From contig CAZYWA010000293.1 in the NCBI GenBank assembly GCA_964650975.1, positions 1-9,703 on the forward strand: a stretch of 9,703 nucleotides of DNA, given 5' to 3'. The translations under genes and the position numbers were made by a program. The DNA is from CAZYWA01 sp964650975 [NCBI: uncultured bacterium] (GTDB lineage: Bacteria; JADJOY01). Below the pieces are notes generated by a model. That model did no database searches, was not told where the DNA came from, and saw only the letters and a program-made list of their open reading frames with translations. Positions 1-6,044 of the stretch are shown in pieces (within the stretch, counting starts at the first letter, position 1; every line of letters starts with the position of its first letter).

Positions 1-1
1 C

Positions 2-502
2 CCATCTCGCGGTAGGGCTGCAGAGAGATGCCGCCTCGCATCGGTCATCCGCGAGGACGCGAACGCGCGGATGGCGGCTTCAAGGGGACTCCTGGCCCCC
101 ACCAATGCTGGCTTCCGTCGTCTCACAGCTATCGTCCGTGTCGGGGAAGAGCGGGAGATCCTGAAGAGCGTCCATCACGAGATTCGGACTTTGACCGGGA
201 TTCTAAAGGCGGCCTACAACCTCGGGCAATCACGCGGCCCACCCGATCTAGCCTCCTGGCCCAGCAGCCACGATGCTCCATCGAAAGGGGCTCATGATGC
301 CGTCTCGCTATCCACCAAGGCTTTCGCCACCCTTCTCGACTGCCTACTCCTCGGAATACTTGACTGCTCCTACCACGCGCCGCAAACTCCAAACACGACC
401 TTGATCATGCCGCAGGCAGACAGCCCAATCAGATTGGAGAGCCATCCCAATCAATTGGAGAGCCATCCCAATCACTGGGCCCCCGGGCGGCGTCATGCCT
501 GA
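2..502 (+). CDS. doubtful open frame entering from left edge, unknown
   Basis: A reading frame is open from the left edge of the window to a TGA at 500-502, with an internal ATG at 71. I recognise no family. The most protein-like part is a charged helical stretch around EEREILKSVHHEIRTL (roughly 148-195). Beyond about 230 the composition becomes poor in any recognisable pattern. The last residues come from the 21-bp tandem repeat, which gives a repeated LESHPN(Q/H) heptad. The frame overlaps the next gene's ATG at 495 by 8 bases. It could be the 3' end of a real gene, the remnant of one, or chance. Nothing else gene-like is visible in 1-494 on either strand. Confidence 0.2.
   Translation, partial: PSRGRAAERCRLASVIREDANARMAASRGLLAPTNAGFRRLTAIVRVGEEREILKSVHHEIRTLTGILKAAYNLGQSRGPPDLASWPSSHDAPSKGAHDAVSLSTKAFATLLDCLLLGILDCSYHAPQTPNTTLIMPQADSPIRLESHPNQLESHPNHWAPGRRHA
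425..474. repeat. 21-bp tandem repeat with GATTGG/CCAATC inverted boxes
   Basis: Two perfect head-to-tail copies of a 21-bp unit lie at 433-453 and 454-474. Each unit pairs (G)ATTGG with CCAATC across a 9-base spacer (AGAGCCATC). A further CCAATC at 425-430 is separated from GATTGG (432-437) by one base. The result is alternating boxes at 425, 432, 447, 453 and 468. The array ends 20 bases before the ATG of the membrane protein gene at 495. That position suits an operator or leader hairpins; the function is inferred. Confidence 0.75.
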
Positions 503-1016
503 GCATACAGAAACCAGACAAACCGAACAACTCACAGACCTTCAACGCGCCAGGAGAGACACCCTCTGGGCGCTGTACATGGAGTGGCGAACCCACGCTC
601 GCCATGCGGAAACAATTCGCACCACGGTAAACAGCTACACCCTGATAGCGGCATCCGCTATCACGGCGCTCATTACACTAGATAAGAAGATCGACCGAGC
701 GGACCTTCCGCTCACTCTTCTCCTGATCCTGATTGGGCTTTCCGGATTACTCATTGCGGCCTCTTACACAGATCGCTATCATCGCAACCGCGAACGAGCC
801 GCCGAGGTGCTCCGCTCCCTTAACAACACTTACTTTTTGTCAACCCCGCAGTCCCCATTGCAACTCAAAGGCGTTGCCGATTTACGTCACTATAATAATT
901 CATTTTATCGAATGATACGATCGACAACGAGCGCGCACTGGCTCTGGCTTGCATTTCCAGCTCTCGCCTTGGCACTGGGCACCATCATGTGCATTGACGC
1001 TATCTTGAACAGTTGA
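495..1016 (+). CDS. small three-TM membrane protein, unknown function
   Basis: Predicted inner-membrane protein of 173 residues. A charged cytoplasmic-like N-terminus contains LWALYMEWRTHARHAETIRT (24-43). Two hydrophobic helices follow at about 45-62 and 71-90, joined by a short polar turn (DKKIDRAD). Then come a basic stretch (DRYHRNRERAAEVLR), a soluble loop and a C-terminal helix at about 149-169. The arrangement of an aromatic and basic amphipathic N-terminus, a TM hairpin and a YxxRY(H)-like basic segment resembles widespread uncharacterised membrane proteins. It is loosely like the SLATT and RipA-type small membrane families, but I cannot assign it to either. ATG 495 is the first start in frame, and the Shine-Dalgarno is weak (GGGCGGCGTC). 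Base composition is clearly lower in GC than the genes to the right. It converges with the minus-strand gene ending at 1044, 27 bases away. Confidence 0.75.
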   Translation: MPEHTETRQTEQLTDLQRARRDTLWALYMEWRTHARHAETIRTTVNSYTLIAASAITALITLDKKIDRADLPLTLLLILIGLSGLLIAASYTDRYHRNRERAAEVLRSLNNTYFLSTPQSPLQLKGVADLRHYNNSFYRMIRSTTSAHWLWLAFPALALALGTIMCIDAILNS

Positions 1017-1043
1017 CGACCTTCCGCTGCTGGGCATCGGAGG

Positions 1044-1412
1044 CTACGCGACTTTTCCCGGCCGAACCTTTCCCCTCTCGGCTGGCGACCGCCTAGAACT
1101 CTCCCACTTCAGCAAGGCCGCACCTCCGGCGAGGCTATTAACTTCTACTTCTATATCGGCAAGACGTGCACTACACTTTCTGATCCAATGTCGAGCTGTT
1201 AGCGCCGCTGCGGATAATCCGACCAAGAGCAGGCCAATCGATCCCGCCTTCCAGACCGACCAAGAACCTACGTTCAGGCTAGCCAGCCCGAGGCCCACAC
1301 CCAGGCCAAGCACGGTGAATCTGCTATTTATTCTCCCAATGATCTCTGATCTCAGCGTATCGTACTCTTTCAGAAGGACATCGATTCGATCCTTTGGCTC
1401 TATGAGTGTCAT
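1044..1412 (-). CDS. small two-TM membrane protein, unknown function
   Basis: 122 residues from the ATG at 1412. The N-terminal helix DVLLKEYDTLRSEIIGRINS (11-30) is charged and probably cytoplasmic. It is followed by two hydrophobic segments (about 33-48 and 55-73), then RHWIRKC and a basic tail. The KEYDxLRSEIxxRxxxRF pattern followed by a TM hairpin is familiar from uncharacterised small membrane proteins; no function is known to me. Start choice: GAGGG at 1420-1424 is well spaced for the ATG at 1412. An in-frame ATG at 1436 overlaps the glycosyltransferase stop as ATGA and would add 8 residues with a poor ribosome site. Either way it is tightly coupled behind the glycosyltransferase gene and is probably co-transcribed with it. 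Confidence 0.7.
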   Translation of the reverse strand: MTLIEPKDRIDVLLKEYDTLRSEIIGRINSRFTVLGLGVGLGLASLNVGSWSVWKAGSIGLLLVGLSAAALTARHWIRKCSARLADIEVEVNSLAGGAALLKWESSRRSPAERGKVRPGKVA

Positions 1413-1419
1413 ACTCACA

Positions 1420-1424
1420 CCCTC
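1420..1424 (-). promoter_or_regulatory. ribosome binding site deciding start at 1412
   Basis: GAGGG lies seven bases before the ATG at 1412. It favours this start over the upstream ATG at 1436, which overlaps the stop of the preceding gene. Confidence 0.5.
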
Positions 1425-1432
1425 ATCGTCGA

Positions 1433-2281
1433 TCATCGCGAACCCAGTGGCAGCCGAACATAGTACGCGAGATGCCCTGTCCCTATGAGGAGATATGCAA
1501 CAAATACGTGAAAGCACATCACAGCACGCTGCCAGATACCAATTGGGAACGGCCACTTTTCTTCCTTCAGCCTATGCGACAGACCGATACAGACCGAACG
1601 CCAAATGCGCCGATTCTCGCGAACGAGGATATGATTGATGACGGCTTCAAACTCATAACCGGTGATCCTTTGCCAATCCAAGGTTACGCACATCTCTCTG
1701 CGTACGGCTCGCTGACCTGTCAGAAGAGGTAAGTATCGGGAGCACAGTTGATTCACAAATGGTCCACGGTCAAACAAACCACACGACATGTCGGCCGTGC
1801 CGGATAGAATCGGCACCAGAATCTGCGTCAGATGTGAAGTAGTAAGCCCAAGCAGGTCCGCGTCGAGAAACAAAAGCACGTCGCTCGTGGTGCTTGAGAT
1901 ACCTATAGCAATTGCACGCGACTTCCCCAGCTTTGGCTCAGACACCACGTGAGCCCCGCAACGACGCGCTTCGTGCGCCGTCAAATCTATTGACGCATTG
2001 TCTACCACAACGATCTCATCTACATATCCTGACTGACACACGGTCTCGACCACTCTGCCAATAGTCATGGATTCGTTGTGAGCAACGATGATCGCTGCAA
2101 CTCTCAAGGGTTGATCTGCAACCCAGCAAGGTTCGATCAGCCCATTGTCCGTCCTCCCCATCCCCGTCACAGGTGCGTCCTCGTGACGAGGATGGAGCCG
2201 TCGACTTTCGATACCTGGGAACCGCTCCTTCTCGATCGACGTCCCAGAAGAAGCCGTGGAAGCGGTAGAGCGTGTGTTCAT
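1433..2281 (-). CDS. GT2-family glycosyltransferase
   Basis: A GT-A fold family 2 glycosyltransferase, probably transferring a sugar from a nucleotide-sugar donor to a lipid or polysaccharide precursor at the cytoplasmic membrane. Residues counted from the ATG at 2281: the beta1 strand with VAAIIVAHNES (61-71), EIVVVDNASIDLT (89-101), EPKLGKSRAI (115-124) and the DxD metal and nucleotide site LDAD (139-142). A TGQRAVRRE motif and HRLKEEK follow in the acceptor half. The last 30 or so residues contain one hydrophobic helix (AVMCFHVFVAYLLIGTGHLA) that would anchor the protein. The first 55 residues are Ser/Thr/Arg-rich and unlike a GT2 start, so the ATG at 2161 (242 aa) is a serious alternative. 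AAGGGA upstream of 2281 supports the longer form. The specific sugar cannot be read from the sequence. It precedes the two-TM gene in the same apparent operon. Confidence 0.85.
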   Translation of the reverse strand: MNTRSTASTASSGTSIEKERFPGIESRRLHPRHEDAPVTGMGRTDNGLIEPCWVADQPLRVAAIIVAHNESMTIGRVVETVCQSGYVDEIVVVDNASIDLTAHEARRCGAHVVSEPKLGKSRAIAIGISSTTSDVLLFLDADLLGLTTSHLTQILVPILSGTADMSCGLFDRGPFVNQLCSRYLPLLTGQRAVRREMCVTLDWQRITGYEFEAVINHILVRENRRIWRSVCIGLSHRLKEEKWPFPIGIWQRAVMCFHVFVAYLLIGTGHLAYYVRLPLGSR

Positions 2282-2335
2282 GCCTCGAAGTCCCTTCGGT
2301 TAGGCTTTCGCCTCTTCGCCCGAGTCGCGCACGTA

Positions 2336-2992
2336 TCAAACGCCTAGGAACGGCTGCCACTTAGCTTCAGCGAGCACCCCCTTCGTAGGAGCCCGACACC
2401 CCTCGATGACTGCTGCCTGCGCCCGGGCACCGTGGCGTCGCGATCAGAGACCGGGCCCTTGGTCGCGACGACGAGACAGTCCTTGAAGGCGCTAGCCTTG
2501 ACCTCAATGTCGCCGAGCCCGGCTGGTTCGAACTCCATCATCTCCCACCGCCACGCGGATTTCGTCGTGACCGGAAGCGGCAGAGTCGGAGCAGGGAAGG
2601 TCCGCCGCCTTCGCTCCGGGCCCCGCGAAGTTCTCGATCACAACGATGACGCGGGCGGGAGTCACGAGCAACCCGAGGCCCTGATCGATACGCCGCAGCC
2701 TTCCAGGCTGATGGAGGATCGCTCGCTTGAGGCGAATGGCCCTCGTACCGAGCCGGGTGACCGAGCTGAGCGGCGATCTCGCGACCCATCATCACCTACT
2801 CGAATCTGGTTGGTGGCGCCGAATCGGTACGTCCAGAACCGTCCCTCGGGCTGAGCGGGAAGTGCTCCAGACGCGGGGACGCATTGGACGTTCCGTCGAT
2901 CACCTTTGTCCAACGAGAAGCGTGAGTGCTACCACGACCGGCCACGCTAGGAGGAGACGTCGTCGGCGACGCCTCTGGCTCTTCCTGTCCAC
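2336..2992 (-). pseudogene. decayed exported 'WTYR' protein, paralogue of 3556-4245
   Basis: No single frame is open, but pieces in successive minus-strand frames line up as one exported protein. A GTG at 2992 starts DRKSQRRRRRRLLLAW then VVVALTLLVG, a basic n-region plus hydrophobic core like a signal peptide, stopped by TGA at 2900. The next frame carries VIDGTSN...EHFPLSP, then a shift near 2850 gives GRFWTYRFGATNQIRV. Further shifts lead to GLGLLVTPARVIVVIE, then GDIEVKASAFKDCLVVATKG (about 2455-2515), and finally KGVLAEAKWQPFLGV ending at TGA 2336-2338. The FPLxxGRxWTYR and DxxVxAxxFKxC motifs, in the same order, match the intact gene at 3556-4245. Total span (657 bases, 219 codons) is close to that gene's 229 residues. 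At least five frame changes are needed. They could be true decay or indel errors in the assembly. Confidence 0.6.
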
Positions 2993-3126
2993 CAGGAGGG
3001 CACTGTCATCGGGTCCCCAATTCGGTGCGGGAAGACTATCGCGGCATCACGCCGAGGTCACCAGCGAGCAATACCTGGCGTGCGGGAGCACCGCCGCAGG
3101 ATCTCCCACTCGCGACGCAGTCCAGG

Positions 3127-3559
3127 TCAATGCACCCGATGCTCGACCTCTGCAATCTCCCTGAGAGACGCCGCCGCCGGCCAGCGCACGCCCTCATCCG
3201 GATCGTGCTTGGCGAGCAGTTCGAGCGCCACCCGTACGGCCGGTCGATTCGTCCCGATTTCGCCGAGTAGCGTGCAGCACCAGGCCCGCATCTCGGAGGA
3301 CTTGCTCAGCAGGCACTCCATCACGAACGGCACGGCCTCGTCAGGCAACGGCGACGCCCCGAGTAGCGCCCATGCCGCCGCGACCCGTACGCGCCTGCCT
3401 CTCGTCTTCGAGGCATGCGAGCAGAGGGCGGGCGGCTCGTCGGACCGCGTCGGAGCCGAGTTCGCGAATCGCCTCGGCCGCCTTCCAGCGGAGGTCTGGA
3501 TTCCGGCTCGCGAGATCGGCTAGGACTACCGAGAAGAGCTTCGCGGTCGCCTCGTTCAT
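3127..3559 (-). pseudogene. HEAT-repeat protein gene with one frameshift
   Basis: The ATG at 3559 overlaps the stop of the upstream gene as ATGA. The frame reads MNEATAKLFSVVLADLASRN, then DLRWKAAEAIRELGSDAVRR through EDERQ. Near 3390-3400 the homology moves to the next frame with RVRVAAAWALLGASPLPDEA and continues to a TGA at 3127. Skipping one base gives a 143-residue protein of about four helical HEAT-like repeats (for example RVRVAAAWALLG, EMRAWCCTLLGEIG, GVRWPAAASLREIA). HEAT repeats form superhelical protein-binding scaffolds; the partner is unknown. There is no signal peptide, so it should be cytoplasmic unlike its operon neighbour. The local sequence GAGGCAGGCGCGTACG has no obvious slippery heptamer, so an assembly indel or a mutation is more likely than programmed frameshifting. 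Confidence 0.65.
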
Positions 3560-4245
3560 GGCGGCGGTGCCCCAGGCCCCCTGTGCGCCTCCGGCGGCAG
3601 CACCGACCACTTCAGCAGCTCGAGCCCGGGCGCCCACCGGCCCTGGGCCATCACCAGCACGAGCACGCGCCCGACGCCCGGGCAGTAGAACGTCCGCGTG
3701 TCCGCCGCTTCGCCACTCGGGAGCTTGTGCTCACCCTTGGCATCAATCACGCCGCACCCCTTGAACGAACCGGCCCCGACGTCGACGTCCGCGACGCCGG
3801 CGAAGCGGTGCTCGAGCGGATCGAACCAGACGCTGTCCGCGGTGAGGTGCCGCGGGATCTCGACGTAGGGTTCAGCGGGACGCATCGGGCCCTTCAAGTC
3901 GTCGGTTTCGACGCCTCCTTGGCTGAGCACCCCGCGCGCGGGATCGCGGACAAACATCCAGCGCTCTACGAGCTTGGGGTGACCCGGCTCGCTCAGGTCG
4001 TAGCTGTCGCGCTCGTAGGTGATGGGCGCACCGACCAAGGTGTCCGTCGAGTTCGCGATGACGTTCCGCGACTCGCGCCCGGTCGAGTCACGGTAGGTCC
4101 AGGCTCGGCCGACGTCGAGCGGATAGAGGTCGAGACCGTTCAGTTCGGCGGCGGCGGCGAGGGGCGTAATGTCGCTGTGGGTGGGCCGGGCGAGAGCGGG
4201 AGTGGCGAGTGCGAGCAGCAGCGCCGCGATAACGAGGCCGATCAT
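3556..4245 (-). CDS. exported 'WTYR' protein, unknown function
   Basis: 229 residues from the ATG at 4245. The Sec signal peptide is MIGLVIAALLLALATPALA, probably cleaved after residue 19. The mature part begins with LYPLDVGRAWTYR (40-52), the hallmark of a group of envelope proteins seen in several Gram-negative phyla. It continues with ERWMFVRD (94-101), VWFDP (139-143), DVDVGAGSFKGCGVI (153-167) and FYCPGVGRV (186-194). C164 and C188 are the only cysteines and could pair. This FPLxxGxxWTYR ... AGxFKxC ... YYxPGVG order is a recurrent beta-rich pattern; no biochemical role is known to me. In-frame GTGs at 4314 and 4248 are alternatives: the first would overlap the nuclease stop but buries the signal peptide behind 23 residues. 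It lies 59 bases after the nuclease gene and overlaps the HEAT gene, so the three are probably one operon. Confidence 0.75.
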   Translation of the reverse strand: MIGLVIAALLLALATPALARPTHSDITPLAAAAELNGLDLYPLDVGRAWTYRDSTGRESRNVIANSTDTLVGAPITYERDSYDLSEPGHPKLVERWMFVRDPARGVLSQGGVETDDLKGPMRPAEPYVEIPRHLTADSVWFDPLEHRFAGVADVDVGAGSFKGCGVIDAKGEHKLPSGEAADTRTFYCPGVGRVLVLVMAQGRWAPGLELLKWSVLPPEAHRGPGAPPP

Positions 4246-4304
4246 CACGTCGGCTTCTTGCGCTCGGCCTTGGTCGCGGAGCACCGAAGGACACCTCGCC
4301 GCCA

Positions 4305-5324
4305 CTACTTCCACTGGAGCGCATCCATCAACTGTTCTAGGTGAGCGGCGGCCGCCGCGAGTTGCGTCTCGACGCGATCGTGCTGATCGTCGTTGTAGGT
4401 TCCGGGCAACTGAACGCGAAGCGTGATCGAGTGAGTTTTCTTGCTCTGCTTGAGGACGTTCTCGAACGCAATGCCTTTGTAGGCTTCACGGGCCGCGTGC
4501 ACGGACTGAATCGCCCAGATCTCGGGCCAGTGGTGGTAGTCGCCATCGGCCTTGGCGATTGCGTCTGCATGTGCAGCTTTCCACATTTCGCTCGCGAGAT
4601 CGCCCTCGAGCTTCTCGACCAGCTTCGGAACGGACGAGGCCACCTTCTTCACCAGGTCGGCATCCCAATGCGCGTGCAACTCGGTGCAAGTACCCCCTGC
4701 GGCCGGGTCGCGCAGACAGAGGTCGTTTCCACCAACGTCCTCGTAAACGTCCTTTCCTTTCGCCTTCGTTGGATCGGTGACCAGGGTTGCTTTCGCGTGA
4801 GCCCCGGTCCCTTTGACTGTGTAGTAGCCCGTCGATGCGTGCAGGGGCTGGTGGATATCTCCCACGAGGTGAACCAAGAATCGCAGCGCCTCGAGCTTCG
4901 TGAACCTCGGGTCCTCCGAGGCGGTCTCGAGGATCGTGATGCACCGCTCGATGCCATGCACCACATCATCCGGCCCCGCGCCCGCGGCGGTGGCATCATA
5001 CGTCTCGATGCCCAACGGCAGGTCCACGAAGTGCCACTCCCTGTTGGTGGGATGGTCGTGATTGAACTCCTTGGCCTCCGGGTCGTTCTTCAGCGCACCT
5101 TGGTGCTTGAGGGCGTCACGGACGAGGTCCGGCCAGGTCGCGACAGACTCGAGTTGACCATCGCCGAGGATCTTCGCGACGCCTGCCCGGCCCGTCGTTT
5201 TCAGGTTGGCTGCGGCGGTGGCGGCGATCGCCTCATGCCCCTCAGCGCCCCAGCCCCAGGCCGGGGCGATCCTCGCCGCAGAGAGCAGGACCGTGATGGC
5301 GCAGAGCCGAGCGTTCGGATGCAT
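4305..5324 (-). CDS. S1/P1-family exported nuclease
   Basis: 339-residue member of the S1/P1 (zinc-dependent phospholipase C/P1 fold) nuclease family, which cleaves single-stranded DNA and RNA and 3'-nucleotides with a three-zinc site. The signal peptide covers about the first 24 residues and, if cleaved there, leaves W25 as N-terminal residue of WGAEGH, as the family requires. The expected metal ligands are all visible: W25, H30, D66 (ATWPD), H98 (EWHF), H152 and D156 (HLVGDIHQPLH), H162, H217 and D221 (ELHAHWD). Length fits bacterial members. The ATG at 5324 is preceded by a GGGGGGA ribosome site, and a TAGAAT resembling a -10 box lies at 5347-5352. A likely job is periplasmic or extracellular nucleic-acid scavenging. 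It is the first gene of the series running down to the WTYR and HEAT genes. Confidence 0.93.
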   Translation of the reverse strand: MHPNARLCAITVLLSAARIAPAWGWGAEGHEAIAATAAANLKTTGRAGVAKILGDGQLESVATWPDLVRDALKHQGALKNDPEAKEFNHDHPTNREWHFVDLPLGIETYDATAAGAGPDDVVHGIERCITILETASEDPRFTKLEALRFLVHLVGDIHQPLHASTGYYTVKGTGAHAKATLVTDPTKAKGKDVYEDVGGNDLCLRDPAAGGTCTELHAHWDADLVKKVASSVPKLVEKLEGDLASEMWKAAHADAIAKADGDYHHWPEIWAIQSVHAAREAYKGIAFENVLKQSKKTHSITLRVQLPGTYNDDQHDRVETQLAAAAAHLEQLMDALQWK

Positions 5325-5409
5325 GGTCCCCCCAAGTTGGTGGCGGATTCTACCGACGGAGCGGAATAGGGGCCACCGACCGAACCCTGCGCCGGGTCGC
5401 TGAGCTGCT

Positions 5410-5429
5410 GGGTCTCCCTTCGGAGTCCC
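5410..5429 (-). terminator. possible hairpin after the small gene pair
   Basis: GGG-CTCC pairs with GGAG-CCC around a four-base loop (GAAG on the minus strand), with one internal mismatch. It lies 10 bases beyond the stop at 5440. There is no T tract after it, so it may only be a transcript-end hairpin or chance. Confidence 0.3.
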
Positions 5430-5439
5430 GACCCCTTGG

Positions 5440-5649
5440 TTACGCGGGGTGCCGCAGAGCCAAGAGGGCCGCTGCGGTCAATTCCAGGTCGCTCCGACGC
5501 GATCGATCGCTTCCAAGCAGCAGCGCTCGGATCGCCTCCAGATCGTCCAGCTTCTGCTCAGCGTCAACAGCCGTTGGGAGCGCCACCAACGCGGTCCGCC
5601 ATCGGACGATTCGCAACCTCGGTCTGGGACAATCCGGCAGATCATCCAT
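5440..5649 (-). CDS. small helical protein, unknown
   Basis: 69 residues with no recognised family. After a Pro/Arg-rich start comes LRIVRWRTALVALPTAVDAE. The acidic and hydrophobic stretches KLDDLEAIRALLLGSD and LELTAAALLALRHPA follow, a pattern typical of a soluble helical protein. GAGG sits six bases before the ATG at 5649, inside the end of the upstream gene, which it overlaps by 8 bases; this indicates translational coupling. A second ATG at 5645 overlaps the same stop as ATGA, but its frame encodes a Trp/Arg/Ser-rich product that looks like shadow coding. The role is probably tied to the zinc-ribbon partner. Confidence 0.55.
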   Translation of the reverse strand: MDDLPDCPRPRLRIVRWRTALVALPTAVDAEQKLDDLEAIRALLLGSDRSRRSDLELTAAALLALRHPA

Positions 5650-5839
5650 CGTCCGCCTCTACAGCAACGACCTCTCCGCCGTCGACGATCACCACCCAAC
5701 CATACTCCCGCCCGCAGACGCATCGCGAGCCGCCGCGCACCGTGCCGCGGTCTTCGGGGATCGGCTCGAGCAGGTGCACGACGTGGCGGTTGTCCAGGGC
5801 GCCGCAGCCGGTGCACTGGAAGCGAACAGTGGGAATCAC
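5642..5839 (-). CDS. small four-Cys putative zinc-ribbon protein
   Basis: 65 residues from GTG 5839. CTGCG (C9, C12) and CVCG (C40, C42) form a CxxCG...CxCG pair spaced as in short zinc ribbons. The C-terminal strand pair GWVVIVDGGEVVAVEADDG completes a compact beta fold. No family is recognised; the zinc site is inferred from cysteine spacing. The start is uncertain. GGAAGGAG (5841-5848) is strong but only one to three bases from the GTG, and an in-frame ATG near 5990 would add about 50 unconvincing residues. The gene overlaps the following small gene. It is divergent from the propeller lipoprotein, with about 205 bases between starts. Confidence 0.55.
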   Translation of the reverse strand: MIPTVRFQCTGCGALDNRHVVHLLEPIPEDRGTVRGGSRCVCGREYGWVVIVDGGEVVAVEADDG

Positions 5840-6044
5840 GCTCCTTCCGAACGAGCGAACTTGCTCATGACGGACACCACCTCCCGGTGCGTGATTCCAG
5901 GAAATGGTAACTCGCCGAAGCCCGTGGGATGCTTGGGCGTCTCCCTCTCTCGCAGCGGTGGCGTCCTGGAACGCCCCGGCTCGATCCATCGTCGTTGCGC
6001 CCCGCCTGGTCGTGCCGGAGGCGCGGTTCTTCAAGAGGGCAGAC

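Noticed and set aside
425-474. CRISPR array
   Set aside because: Only two contiguous 21-bp units with no unique spacers between them, and no cas genes nearby.
1017-1043. Bidirectional terminator between the convergent genes
   Set aside because: No stem of useful length and no T tract in the 27-base gap.
2432-2854. A 140-codon plus-strand open frame
   Set aside because: Low-complexity Ser/Arg/Pro/Gly product without motifs. The minus strand of the same stretch carries recognisable blocks of the decayed WTYR protein.
3415-5369. Long plus-strand open frames (to 4344, and 4341-5369) opposite the WTYR and nuclease genes
   Set aside because: The minus strand there encodes a signal peptide plus WTYR motifs and a complete S1/P1 ligand set. 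The plus-strand frames show no family signature.
5841-5930. Minus-strand peptide resembling the start of a HicA-type toxin (LPFPGITHREVVSVM) just before the zinc-ribbon gene
   Set aside because: No start codon lies in a suitable place, the frame ends after SKFARSEGA, and the dsRNA-binding-like GSH core of HicA is missing. The resemblance is probably chance.
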